Assembly (NCBI GenBank): GCA_040514355.1
Contig: JBEVCF010000137.1
Coordinates: 1 to 56,814 of the forward strand
From: Opacimonas sp040514355
GTDB lineage: Bacteria > Pseudomonadota > Gammaproteobacteria > Enterobacterales > Alteromonadaceae
Direction: 5' to 3'
DNA length: 56,814 nucleotides
Of the stretch, positions 33,623 to 42,172 are shown piece after piece (position 1 is the stretch's first letter; the number at the start of each line of letters is the position of its first letter). The notes under the pieces are model-generated. The model did no database searches. It saw nothing but the letters and a program-made list of their open reading frames with translations, and was not told the origin of the DNA. The position numbers and the translations under genes are program-made.

Positions 33623-34673
33623 ATGAAAACATCAGATTTTGCGTTTACTTTACCTGAGCGTCTAATTGCGAAATACCCCACAGCTGAACGAACAGCATCT
33701 CGTTTGTTACACTTAAACGGTAAAACGGGTCGCGTTGCGCATCACCAGTTTGTGGATATGTTGGACTTGGTGGAGGAAGGCGATCTGCTTATTTTTAACA
33801 ATACACGAGTGATCCCGGCACGTTTGTTTGGTCAAAAAAGCACCGGTGGGAGGGTTGAGATTTTAATTGAACGGATGTTAGATGATCAACGTGCTCTAGC
33901 GCATATTCGTTCCAGTAAATCCCCTAAACCTGGCGCCAAACTCATTCTCGAAGGCGGTGTGGAAGTCACCANNNNNNNNNNTGGTGGGTCGACACGATGC
34001 CCTTTTTGAACTAGAGTTCCCTGTGGGTGAGCACATACTAACATTGTTGGAAGAATACGGGCATATGCCCCTGCCTCCGTACATCGATCGTCCTGATGAA
34101 GACAGCGATAAAGAGCGTTATCAAACCGTGTACAACGAAAAACCGGGCGCGGTAGCCGCCCCTACGGCAGGTTTGCATTTTGATGAACATATCTTGCAAC
34201 GCCTCGAAGAAAAAGGCGTCAATAAAGCTTTTGTGACCTTGCATGTCGGCGCTGGTACCTTTCAACCGGTCAAGGTCGACAATGTGGAAGAACACGTCAT
34301 GCATGCCGAGTACGCGGAAGTACCCGAGGATGTTGTTACACAGATCAAGGCAACTAAAGCCGCGGGTAAGCGCGTGATCGCCGTGGGCACAACCTCGATG
34401 CGTTCAGTCGAGTCGGCTGCGAAAAAAGCGGATGCGACGGGTGAATTAATTGTCCCGTTTTATGAAGATACCCAGATTTTTATCTATCCGGGGTTTGAAT
34501 TTAAAATCTTCGATGCGATGTTTACTAACTTTCATCTGCCTGAATCGACATTGATGATGTTGATCTCAGCATTTGCAGGTAAAGACCACGTAATGGCAGC
34601 GTATGACGAAGCGATTGCACAAGAATATCGTTTCTTTAGTTACGGCGATTCAATGTTTATCGAAAAGTCCTAA
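33623..34673 (+). CDS. queA: S-adenosylmethionine:tRNA ribosyltransferase-isomerase (split on paper by an assembly gap)
   Basis: Adds the ribosyl part of SAM to preQ1-tRNA to form epoxyqueuosine. The N-terminal part (FALPERLIAKYP-like, here FTLPERLIAKYPTAERTASRL) and the C-terminal part (AAPTAGLHFDEHIL, HVGAGTFQPV, NFHLPESTLMMLISAFAG) are all QueA. A 10-N run at 33972-33981 shifts the frame; dropping just the Ns gives VEVTMVGRHDALFE and one frame of 347 codons (346 residues), close to the family length. The gene is judged intact. tgt follows 47 bases later in the same pathway. Confidence 0.95.
33972..33981. other. Assembly gap in queA
   Basis: Ten N. Joining the flanks directly restores the frame with no missing residue relative to QueA, so the true gap is most likely zero bases. 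Confidence 0.85.
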
Positions 34674-34720
34674 GATTTTTGCTATGCTAGCGCCCAATTT
34701 TTTTAGTCATCGAGATCTCT

Positions 34721-35839
34721 GTGGAATTTAAGTTACTCGCCACCCAAGGCAAAGCTCGAAGAGGGCAGTTAATTTTCCCGCGAGGCGTAGTTGAAACGCC
34801 TGCTTTTATGCCTGTCGGCACCTATGGCACAGTCAAAGGTATGACCCCAGAAGAGTTAGCGGATACCGGCGCACATATATGTTTGGGCAACACTTTTCAT
34901 TTGATGTTGCGTCCAGGTACGGGGATCATTCAGCAACACGGTGATTTGCATGATTTTATGCACTGGGACAAACCGATTCTCACAGATTCTGGCGGTTTCC
35001 AGGTGTTTAGTCTCGGTGATTTGCGCAAAATTGATGAAAATGGCGTGACGTTTCGCTCGCCCATCAATGGTGAAAAAATCCTACTGACCCCTGAAAAGTC
35101 AATTGAAGTGCAGCGTGAGTTAGGGTCTGACATTGTCATGATTTTTGATGAATGCACACCCTATCCAGCGACTGAACAAGAAGCGCGCGTGAGCATGGAG
35201 TTGTCATTGCGTTGGGCGCAACGCAGTAAAGATGAGCACGGTGACAGTGACGCGGCGTTATTTGGTATTGTCCAGGGTGGAATGTACGAAAATTTACGTG
35301 ATATTTCCTTACAAGGCTTAACCGATATTGGCTTTGATGGCTATGCGATCGGTGGCTTATCGGTAGGTGAGCCCAAAGAAGATATGATCCGTGTGTTGGA
35401 CAATACTGCACACAAATGTCCTGAGGATAAGCCGCGTTATTTAATGGGCGTGGGCAAGCCAGAGGACATCGTTGAAGCGGTGCGTCGCGGTATTGATATG
35501 TTTGATTGTGTCATGCCGACACGTAATGCACGCAATGGTCATTTGTTTGTGACAGAAGGTGTGATCAAAATCCGCAATGCCAAACACAAGACCGATACTG
35601 GTCCTTTAGACGAAAAATGTGACTGTTACACTTGTAAAAATTATTCTCGGTCATATCTACATCATTTAGACAAATGCAACGAAATACTCGGCGCACGGTT
35701 GAATACGATTCACAACTTGCGCTATTACCAGCGCGTTATGCAAGGCTTGCGAGATGCAATTATGGCTGGGAATTTAGACGAATTTGTGGCGGAATTTTAC
35801 GCCCAAAAAAATATGCCGGTACCGGCACTAGAATCATAA
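34721..35839 (+). CDS. tgt: tRNA-guanine transglycosylase
   Basis: Exchanges guanine-34 for preQ1 in tRNAs with GUN anticodons, the step before QueA. The 372 residues (E. coli 375) start at GTG and follow the E. coli protein closely: RGVVETPAFMPVGTYGTVKG, LTDSGGFQVFSL with the catalytic Asp, FDCVMPTRNARNGHLF with the nucleophile Asp, and the zinc site CDCYTC with a later His in SYLHHL. Ribosome site is weak. yajC follows after 21 bases. Confidence 0.97.
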   Translation: MEFKLLATQGKARRGQLIFPRGVVETPAFMPVGTYGTVKGMTPEELADTGAHICLGNTFHLMLRPGTGIIQQHGDLHDFMHWDKPILTDSGGFQVFSLGDLRKIDENGVTFRSPINGEKILLTPEKSIEVQRELGSDIVMIFDECTPYPATEQEARVSMELSLRWAQRSKDEHGDSDAALFGIVQGGMYENLRDISLQGLTDIGFDGYAIGGLSVGEPKEDMIRVLDNTAHKCPEDKPRYLMGVGKPEDIVEAVRRGIDMFDCVMPTRNARNGHLFVTEGVIKIRNAKHKTDTGPLDEKCDCYTCKNYSRSYLHHLDKCNEILGARLNTIHNLRYYQRVMQGLRDAIMAGNLDEFVAEFYAQKNMPVPALES

Positions 35840-35860
35840 ATATAAGAGATAGGAAACATT

Positions 35861-36199
35861 ATGAGTTTATTTATAGCAAACGCACACGCACAAACAGCCG
35901 GTGGTTCAGCGCAAGGTGGCGGCATTGAAATGCTGATCATGTTGGCGGCATTTGGTTTGATTTTTTACTTTTTACTTTACCGCCCGCAAGCCAAGCGAGT
36001 AAAAGAGCACAAAGCATTGGTTGAAGCATTGTCAAAAGGTGACGAAGTGCTTATCCAGGGTGGCTTAGTTGGTAAAATCACTAAAGTAGATGCAGAAAAA
36101 GATTTCATCGAAATTGCTTTATCTGAAAATCAAAACGTGATGGTGCAAAAAGCATCTGTTGCGACAGTGCTACCCAAAGGGACGATGAAGTCTCTTTAA
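35861..36199 (+). CDS. yajC: Sec translocon accessory subunit YajC
   Basis: Single-span inner-membrane protein of the SecDF-YajC complex. The 112 residues have one hydrophobic helix (about 24-43, MLIMLAAFGLIFYFLLY), then the conserved RPQAKRVKEHKALVEAL and GDEVLIQGGLVGKI. AGGAAA precedes the ATG. Between tgt and secD as usual. Confidence 0.95.
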   Translation: MSLFIANAHAQTAGGSAQGGGIEMLIMLAAFGLIFYFLLYRPQAKRVKEHKALVEALSKGDEVLIQGGLVGKITKVDAEKDFIEIALSENQNVMVQKASVATVLPKGTMKSL

Positions 36200-36205
36200 C
36201 CAAGA

Positions 36206-36229
36206 AAAGGCAAACTCAGGTTTGCCTTT
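36206..36229 (+). terminator. Hairpin between yajC and secD
   Basis: Perfect 10-base arms AAAGGCAAAC (36206-36215) and GTTTGCCTTT (36220-36229) with a TCAG loop. The following sequence is only modestly T-rich, so partial termination or mRNA processing that lets some transcripts reach secD is likely. Confidence 0.55.
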
Positions 36230-36272
36230 ATCATTTTAATCAGTTAATCGCGTCTTGAAGTAAGGACATCTT

Positions 36273-38123
36273 GTGTTAAATCAAACTTCCATTTGGAAAA
36301 TTTTCCTCGTACTCATAGTTGTTGGTGCAAGTGCGTTGTATGCCTTGCCAAATATCTATGGCGAAGATCACGCTATTCAAATATCTGCAGGCCGCAACGC
36401 CGAAGTCACTGAGCAGATGATCCCTGCTATCGAAGCGCAGTTAGCAGCACAAAACATTGCCGTTAAACGCACCGAATTTGCGGATGGCAAAATTCTAGTA
36501 CGCGTGCCTGATTCTGATACCCAATTAGTAGCGCGTGAAGCCCTGCAAAAGTCTTTGGGCGATGATTACTTTGTTGCGATGAACTTGGCACCTGATACCC
36601 CTCAGTGGTTGGCAGAGCTGGGTGGGGCACCGATGAAACTCGGTTTGGATTTACGCGGTGGGGTGCATTTCTTGATGGAAGTGGATATGAATTCTGCTAT
36701 CGCGAAAGCACAAGAAGACCTCGAAGGCGATTTTAAAACTGCATTACGCGAAGAAAAACTGCGCTACCGTTCGGTGAAACCGGTCGGAGATGCAGTCAAC
36801 ATTCAATTCCGCGACCAAGCAACGCTGGATTCTGCGCGCTTTTTTTTACGCAACCGTAACCCAGATTTAGTGTTTACAGAAATAGATGGCCTAGTGATCC
36901 GCGCAACCTTCTCTGAAAACCGTTTAAAACAAATCCGCGATTACGCGGTAAAACAAAACATTACCATTATCCGCAACCGTGTGAATCAGCTAGGGGTGGC
37001 AGAACCACTAGTACAAAAACAAGGTGCTGAGCGGATCGTTGTACAATTACCGGGTATTCAAGATACGGCCAAAGCCAAAGAGATCCTCAACGCGACGGCT
37101 ACTCTTGAGTTTCGCATGGTAGACCAAGATAACGATGTCCGAGATGCGGTGAATGGTCGTATTCCACCTGGCTCGATTTTAGTGGAGGACCGCTCAGGTG
37201 TACCACAGCTTCTGAAAAAACGCGTTATGTTGACGGGTAACCACATTATCGATGCCAACAGTGGCGTGGATGAATATGGTATTCCACAGGTCAATATTTC
37301 CTTGGACTCAAAAGGTGGCACAAAAATGTCACAAGGCACGAAAGACAACATCGGTAACCCGATGGCGACAGTCTTTATTGAGTTTAAAGCCACCGGTGAA
37401 CGCGATGCCAATGGCAAACTGATTTTTGAAAAGAAAGAAGAAGTGATCAGTATCGCGACGATCCAAGCACGCTTAGGCAGCAACTTCCGTATCACGGGTC
37501 TTGATTCACCTAAAGAAGCCCGTGACTTAGCACTTTTACTTCGCGCCGGTGCCTTGATTGCGCCAATTACAATTGTAGAAGAGCGCACCGTTGGTCCTAG
37601 CTTGGGGGCAGAGAACATTGAGCTAGGTATGCAAGCCATCCAAGGTGGTTTGTTATTGGTATTAGTGTTTATGTTGATTTACTACAAGGCCTTTGGCGTA
37701 GTGGCGAATATTGCTTTGGTCGCCAATTTGGTGATGATTGTCGGTATTATGTCGATGATCCCAGGTGCAACCTTAACCTTACCAGGTATGGCGGGCATAG
37801 TCTTGACCGTTGGTATGGCGGTAGACGCAAACGTGTTGATCTACGAACGTATTCGAGAAGAATTGCGAGAAGGACGCTCACCGCAACAAGCTATTCATCA
37901 CGGTTATGACAGTGCCTTTTCTACCATTTTGGATGCAAATATCACGACCTTTATTGCTGGCTTGATCTTATTTGCCGTAGGAACAGGACCGATTAAAGGA
38001 TTCTCGATTACCTTGATGATTGGCATAGCGANNNNNNNNNNGATGTTTACCGCGATTGTTTTAACACGCGTCATCGTGAATTTGGTTTGGGGCGGTCGTC
38101 GTCTTGAGAAGCTGTGGATTTAG
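36273..38123 (+). CDS. secD: Protein translocase subunit SecD
   Basis: Inner-membrane RND-family subunit that helps pull exported proteins through SecYEG using the proton gradient. About 614-616 residues: TM1 at 10-27, a large periplasmic P1 domain (motifs LGLDLRGGVHFLMEVDM and RVNQLGVAEPLVQKQG), then five membrane helices from about 450 with VLTVGMAVDANVLIYERIREELREG. A 10-N run at 38031-38040 stays in frame; SecD proteins read GIATSMFTA here, so Thr-Ser is probably hidden and the true gap is about four bases. Start is GTG with AAGGA. Confidence 0.95.
   Translation: MLNQTSIWKIFLVLIVVGASALYALPNIYGEDHAIQISAGRNAEVTEQMIPAIEAQLAAQNIAVKRTEFADGKILVRVPDSDTQLVAREALQKSLGDDYFVAMNLAPDTPQWLAELGGAPMKLGLDLRGGVHFLMEVDMNSAIAKAQEDLEGDFKTALREEKLRYRSVKPVGDAVNIQFRDQATLDSARFFLRNRNPDLVFTEIDGLVIRATFSENRLKQIRDYAVKQNITIIRNRVNQLGVAEPLVQKQGAERIVVQLPGIQDTAKAKEILNATATLEFRMVDQDNDVRDAVNGRIPPGSILVEDRSGVPQLLKKRVMLTGNHIIDANSGVDEYGIPQVNISLDSKGGTKMSQGTKDNIGNPMATVFIEFKATGERDANGKLIFEKKEEVISIATIQARLGSNFRITGLDSPKEARDLALLLRAGALIAPITIVEERTVGPSLGAENIELGMQAIQGGLLLVLVFMLIYYKAFGVVANIALVANLVMIVGIMSMIPGATLTLPGMAGIVLTVGMAVDANVLIYERIREELREGRSPQQAIHHGYDSAFSTILDANITTFIAGLILFAVGTGPIKGFSITLMIGIAXXXXMFTAIVLTRVIVNLVWGGRRLEKLWI
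38031..38040. other. Assembly gap in secD
   Basis: Ten N between GCG-A and G-ATG. The conserved ATSM motif needs only six bases between the Ala and Met codons, two of which (A and G) are visible, so about four bases are missing and the given four X residues are an overcount. Confidence 0.75.
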
Positions 38124-38134
38124 GAGTCACAACA

Positions 38135-39076
38135 ATGCAATTATTAAAACTCAACAGCACAGTCAAATTCATGAAATTGCGCATTCTTGCGCTTATTATG
38201 TCGACTATTTTGATCCTTGGTTCCTTAGGCTCTCTAGCGGTCAACCAATTGAATTGGGGCTTGGACTTCACGGGTGGGACGCTCATTGAAGTCGGCTATC
38301 CAGAAGCCGCTAAACTCGATGAAATTCGCAGCAAGCTCGACGCTGCAGGTTTTGGTGATGCAGTCGTACAAAACTTTGGTTCGAGCCAAGATGTATTGAT
38401 TCGTCTCGCCCCTCGTGATGGTGTCAAAGCTGTCGAGATTGGTGATAACGTTATGCTCGCTCTGCGCGCTGGTGGTGACGATGTGGATATGCGTCGGATT
38501 GAATTTGTAGGTCCTAACGTAGGTGAAGAACTCACAGAGCAGGGCGGTTTGGCCATGCTCGTCGCACTTTTGTGTATCTTGGTTTATGTTGCCATGCGCT
38601 TTGAATGGCGCTTTGCACTTGGCTCAGTATCGGCCTTGGCGCACGATGTGATTATTACGTTGGGCTTATTCTCTATTCTCGGTTTGGAATTTGATTTGAC
38701 GATCCTCGCGGCGGTATTAGCGGTAATTGGTTATTCACTTAATGATACAATTGTTGTGTCAGACCGTATTCGCGAAAACTTCCGCAAGGTAAGAAAATCT
38801 GATCCCGAAGAGATCATCAACATTTCCCTAACGCAAACGCTCAACCGTACCATTATTACCTCGGTCACCACGATTTTGGTATTGTTAGCCCTGTTTTTCC
38901 AAGGTGGCGCACTGATCCATGGTTTTGCCACAGCGTTGTTGTTTGGTGTTTTTATCGGGACGTATTCGTCGATTTATATTTCAAGTTCAGTCGCTTTACT
39001 TTTGGGGATTTCCAAGGAAGATTTGATCCCGGAAGTCGTCGAAAAAGAAGGCGAGGACCTCGACCCGCTACTGTAA
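38135..39076 (+). CDS. secF: Protein translocase subunit SecF
   Basis: Partner of SecD. The 313 residues have TM1 (about 13-34), the signature NWGLDFTGGTLIEV, a small periplasmic domain with QNFGSSQDVLIRL, and five further helices with AVIGYSLNDTIVVSDRIRENFRK and TLNRTIITSVTTI. The frame is open seven codons earlier, but AGGAG (38122-38126) is correctly placed for ATG 38135. Starts 11 bases after secD; the terminator beyond is shared with suhB. Confidence 0.96.
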   Translation: MQLLKLNSTVKFMKLRILALIMSTILILGSLGSLAVNQLNWGLDFTGGTLIEVGYPEAAKLDEIRSKLDAAGFGDAVVQNFGSSQDVLIRLAPRDGVKAVEIGDNVMLALRAGGDDVDMRRIEFVGPNVGEELTEQGGLAMLVALLCILVYVAMRFEWRFALGSVSALAHDVIITLGLFSILGLEFDLTILAAVLAVIGYSLNDTIVVSDRIRENFRKVRKSDPEEIINISLTQTLNRTIITSVTTILVLLALFFQGGALIHGFATALLFGVFIGTYSSIYISSSVALLLGISKEDLIPEVVEKEGEDLDPLL

Positions 39077-39091
39077 ATGTTTTTCAATTCT

Positions 39092-39130
39092 AAAAAAACG
39101 TACACACTATGTTGTTGAGTGTGTACGTTT
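39092..39130 (-). terminator. Terminator between secF and suhB
   Basis: Perfect 13-base arms (39096-39108 and 39118-39130) with a 9-base loop. On the minus strand the stem runs into seven T, a strong terminator for suhB; on the plus strand only three T follow. Confidence 0.85.
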
Positions 39131-39143
39131 GTAGAATGGGCTT

Positions 39144-39917
39144 TTATTTGAGGTGCTTCACCAGCAGCTGAACAACTCGTGGGTTACCTGCTACAACTTG
39201 GCCTTTGTCGATTGGGTCATTCCCACCGCTGAAATCTGTCACTAGGCCACCCGCTTCTCGTACTAATAATTCACCGGCAGCCATATCCCAAGGCTTCAAA
39301 CCTTTTTCCCAGTAACCGTCGAACTTGCCAGATGCAACATATGCCAAATCAAGTGCAGCAGAGCCAGAGCGACGGATATCGCCACCTGCAGCGAAGATCG
39401 GGGTAAAGCTTTTCAAAAATTCAGGGTAGCTCGCTTTGTCACGGAAAGGGAAGGCAGTACACAAAACACTGTCAGTCAAGTCGCGCTGTTTACCCACACG
39501 GATGCGGTAGCCGTTTAATTGAGCGCCTTGGCCTTTAGAAGCCGTAAATAAATCGCCGCGAATCGGATCAAATACGACCGCTTGGTCAAGACGACCCTTG
39601 TACATTAAAGCAATGGATACGGCAAAATGAGGGATGCCTTTGATAAAGTTAGTAGTGCCGTCTAAGGGGTCAATAATCCATTTAAAAGTATCATCGCCTT
39701 GAATGATGCCACCTTCTTCGCCCATGAAACTATGATCAGGGTAAGATTGCCTGATTTTGTCGATGATCGCTTGTTCAGCATCCTGGTCAACTTTGGTCAC
39801 AAAGTCCTGTGAACCTTTTACATTAATGGTTAGGTCGCCACGGTTTTCAAAACCACGCGTGATGACATTGCCCGCACTTCTAGCTGCACGGATCGCTATA
39901 TTTAGCATTGGATGCAT
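39144..39917 (-). CDS. suhB: Inositol-1-monophosphatase family protein SuhB
   Basis: Magnesium-dependent inositol monophosphatase that in E. coli also binds RNA polymerase in rRNA antitermination complexes. The 257 residues (E. coli 267) begin MHPMLNIAIRAARSAGN as in E. coli and hold GEEGG, the metal motif WIIDPLDGTTNF and the second motif KPWDMAAGELLVREAGG. Divergent from trmJ, a conserved arrangement. Confidence 0.95.
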   Translation of the reverse strand: MHPMLNIAIRAARSAGNVITRGFENRGDLTINVKGSQDFVTKVDQDAEQAIIDKIRQSYPDHSFMGEEGGIIQGDDTFKWIIDPLDGTTNFIKGIPHFAVSIALMYKGRLDQAVVFDPIRGDLFTASKGQGAQLNGYRIRVGKQRDLTDSVLCTAFPFRDKASYPEFLKSFTPIFAAGGDIRRSGSAALDLAYVASGKFDGYWEKGLKPWDMAAGELLVREAGGLVTDFSGGNDPIDKGQVVAGNPRVVQLLVKHLK

Positions 39918-40053
39918 GAATATCTCACTACTTAACTTGTCAAAGAACTACACAACGATTCGGGTATCGTTGATCTGCGCTTATAATACCAAACATTGAT
40001 AAAGAAACAAAAGTAATTATAATCACCGCACTATTTTAGCAATTGAGTGCATC

Positions 40054-40767
40054 ATGTTAGACAATATTAAAATTGTTTTAGTCAACACTTCTCACACAGG
40101 TAATATTGGCTCAACTGCACGAGCGATGAAAACCATGGGTTTGAGTAACCTGGTGTTAGTCGATCCGGTCAGTGCACCAGATGGTAAGTCTTCCGCACTC
40201 GCAGCAGGTGCAGGGGATGTACTCGCCGAAGCGCAAACAGTCGACACGCTAGCAGAGGCTGTTGCTGATTGTGCGTTAATTGTGGGTACGTCGGCCCGTT
40301 CGCGTACCTTACCATGGCCGATGCTAGAGCCACGTGAGTGCGGGGTTAAAATGGTACAAGAAGCCAAACAAGGCCCGGTTGCTTTGGTTTTTGGTCGTGA
40401 AAATAACGGTTTGACCAACGATGAATTACAATTGTGCCACTTCCATGTCTGTATTCCTGCGAACCCAGAGTATAGCTCACTGAATCTAGCCGCGGCTGTA
40501 CAGACTTTATGCTACGAAATTCGTATGGGCTTTCTCGGTCAAGACGCGTATCCTGAAATTGAGAATGAATACCCGCTTAGCGAAGATTTGGAACGTTTTT
40601 ACACGCACTTAGAGCAAACGTTAACCAATACCCAGTTTATTCAAAAAAATCATCCTGGTGTGGTTATGACTAAGTTACGTCGTCTCGTCAATCGTGCTCG
40701 CCCTGAGGCGCAGGAATTAAATATTTTACGTGGGATCTTGTCATCGATTGACAAGCTCACTCGATAA
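40054..40767 (+). CDS. trmJ: tRNA (cytidine/uridine-2'-O-)-methyltransferase TrmJ
   Basis: Methylates the ribose of nucleotide 32 in several tRNAs using SAM. The 237 residues are a SPOUT-fold enzyme: substrate motif NTSHTGNIGSTARAMKTMG at the N-terminus, then the knot motifs VALVFGRENNGLTNDEL and CIPANPEYSSLNLAAAVQ, followed by a helical C-terminal extension. It lies 18 bases before cysE and close to the isc operon, as in other gammaproteobacteria. Confidence 0.95.
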   Translation: MLDNIKIVLVNTSHTGNIGSTARAMKTMGLSNLVLVDPVSAPDGKSSALAAGAGDVLAEAQTVDTLAEAVADCALIVGTSARSRTLPWPMLEPRECGVKMVQEAKQGPVALVFGRENNGLTNDELQLCHFHVCIPANPEYSSLNLAAAVQTLCYEIRMGFLGQDAYPEIENEYPLSEDLERFYTHLEQTLTNTQFIQKNHPGVVMTKLRRLVNRARPEAQELNILRGILSSIDKLTR

Positions 40768-40785
40768 GGAAAAAACTAAGGTACT

Positions 40786-41586
40786 ATGTTCAGCCATATT
40801 CGTGAAGACATTAAAAGTGTATATCATCGCGATCCTGCGGCGCGGAATACGCTTGAGATCCTAACTAACTACCCTGGCTTACACGCGATCTGGTTACACC
40901 GGATCAGCCACAAACTATGGGGCTGGCGCTTGAAGTGGATTGCGCGAACCTTATCCACCATCGGTCGCTTTTTGACTGGCGTGGAGATCCACCCAGGTGC
41001 GACGTTGGGACGTCGTTTTTTTATTGACCATGGTATGGGGGTCGTTATTGGAGAAACCGCACAGATTGGTGACGATGTAACGCTATACCACGGGGTCACG
41101 CTCGGAGGCACTTCATGGAAAGCGGGCAAACGCCATCCCACTTTGGAAGACAATGTTGTAGTTGGCGCGGGTGCGCAAGTCCTAGGCCCTATCACAATTG
41201 GCGCCGGCGCAAAGGTGGGGAGTAATTCTGTTGTAGTCAAGGATACGCCGCCGGGCGCTACTGTGATCGGTATTCCGGGGCGAATTATTATTGCAAACCC
41301 GAATAAAGCCAATGATACGCGTGCTAAAATTGCACAAAAATATGGCTTTGATGCCTATGCTGTCGCGGACGATAACCCCGATCCCGTCGCCAACGCTATG
41401 GGTGTTCTATTAGAACATGTGCATCTGATGGATAGTAAAGTACAGGAAATGTGCACAGCCATTCAGGCGATGGGAGGCGATGTCTGTTCTGATAACTTGC
41501 CAAAAATGAATCTTGATGACTTTGAGGCGACGGGGATGCAGCCAGTGATGCCCGATAACCATGAAGACTTTGACCCCAAGATTTAG
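40786..41586 (+). CDS. cysE: Serine O-acetyltransferase
   Basis: Makes O-acetylserine, committing serine to cysteine synthesis. The 266 residues have a helical N-terminal part, left-handed beta-helix hexapeptide repeats (about 63-170, including IHPGATLGRRFFIDHG, GETAQIGDDVTLYHGVTLGG and VVGAGAQVLGP) and a C-terminal tail ending in Ile. That terminal Ile is what cysteine synthase (CysK) binds in the known complex, so complex formation is likely. Next to iscR, it would supply cysteine for IscS. Confidence 0.95.
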   Translation: MFSHIREDIKSVYHRDPAARNTLEILTNYPGLHAIWLHRISHKLWGWRLKWIARTLSTIGRFLTGVEIHPGATLGRRFFIDHGMGVVIGETAQIGDDVTLYHGVTLGGTSWKAGKRHPTLEDNVVVGAGAQVLGPITIGAGAKVGSNSVVVKDTPPGATVIGIPGRIIIANPNKANDTRAKIAQKYGFDAYAVADDNPDPVANAMGVLLEHVHLMDSKVQEMCTAIQAMGGDVCSDNLPKMNLDDFEATGMQPVMPDNHEDFDPKI

Positions 41587-41605
41587 GTTTTACAAACTGT
41601 TAACA

Positions 41606-41662
41606 ATACTTGACTAAAATAGTAGGATATATACTTGACTAAAAAGGTCAGGTATCTATAAT
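41606..41662 (+). promoter_or_regulatory. isc operon promoter with two tandem IscR sites
   Basis: Two 25-base sites abut: 41606-41630 and 41631-41655, each starting ATACTTGACT and ending in a GAT/TAT half, fitting the type 1 IscR consensus (second site better). The -35 TTGACT (41635-41640) lies inside the second site, 16 bases from TATAAT (41657-41662). [2Fe-2S]-IscR would thus repress its own operon when clusters are plentiful, as in E. coli. Confidence 0.8.
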
Positions 41663-41689
41663 ACGGACACAGTTTAGAAAGGTAAGTTT

Positions 41690-42160
41690 ATGAAATTAAC
41701 ATCCAAAGGTCGTTATGCTGTAACTGCCATGTTAGATGTGGCGCTGCATGCACAGCAAGGTCCCGTGCCGCTTGCAGATATTTCTGAGCGTCAAGAAATT
41801 TCACTGTCTTACCTAGAGCAACTGTTTGCCAAGTTGCGCAAAAAACAATTAGTAGAAAGTATTCGTGGACCCGGTGGTGGCTATCGTCTGGGTAGGGCAG
41901 CAGAGACTATTGCGATTGGTGAAGTGATTGCTGCCGTTAATGAATCCATCGATGCGACGAAGTGTCAAGGCAAAGCCGACTGCCAAGGAGGCGAGAAGTG
42001 TCTTACCCACAATTTGTGGCAAGATTTGTCGGATCGCATCAGTAAGTTTTTAGACAATATTACAATAGGTGAATTAGTCGCTAAAGAAGTCGCGAAACAA
42101 CCACCTTCGCAGACTAATGATCCCCTTAACCAAAAAATCAACGTGAGTTTTCAGTTGTAA
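41690..42160 (+). CDS. iscR: Fe-S cluster-responsive Rrf2 regulator IscR
   Basis: The 156 residues comprise an Rrf2-type winged helix (MKLTSKGRYAVTAMLDVALH, then EISLSYLEQLFAKLRK and GPGGGYRLG) and the cluster-binding loop with three Cys and a His in CQGKADCQGGEKCLTHNLW. Represses the isc operon in its cluster-bound form; both its targets sites lie just upstream. AAAGGTAAG precedes the ATG. Confidence 0.97.
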   Translation: MKLTSKGRYAVTAMLDVALHAQQGPVPLADISERQEISLSYLEQLFAKLRKKQLVESIRGPGGGYRLGRAAETIAIGEVIAAVNESIDATKCQGKADCQGGEKCLTHNLWQDLSDRISKFLDNITIGELVAKEVAKQPPSQTNDPLNQKINVSFQL

Positions 42161-42172
42161 CCGGAGCGCAAA

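Noticed and set aside
33623..34673. queA as frameshifted pseudogene
   Set aside because: Frame change is caused only by the 10-N placeholder; direct joining restores the conserved sequence.
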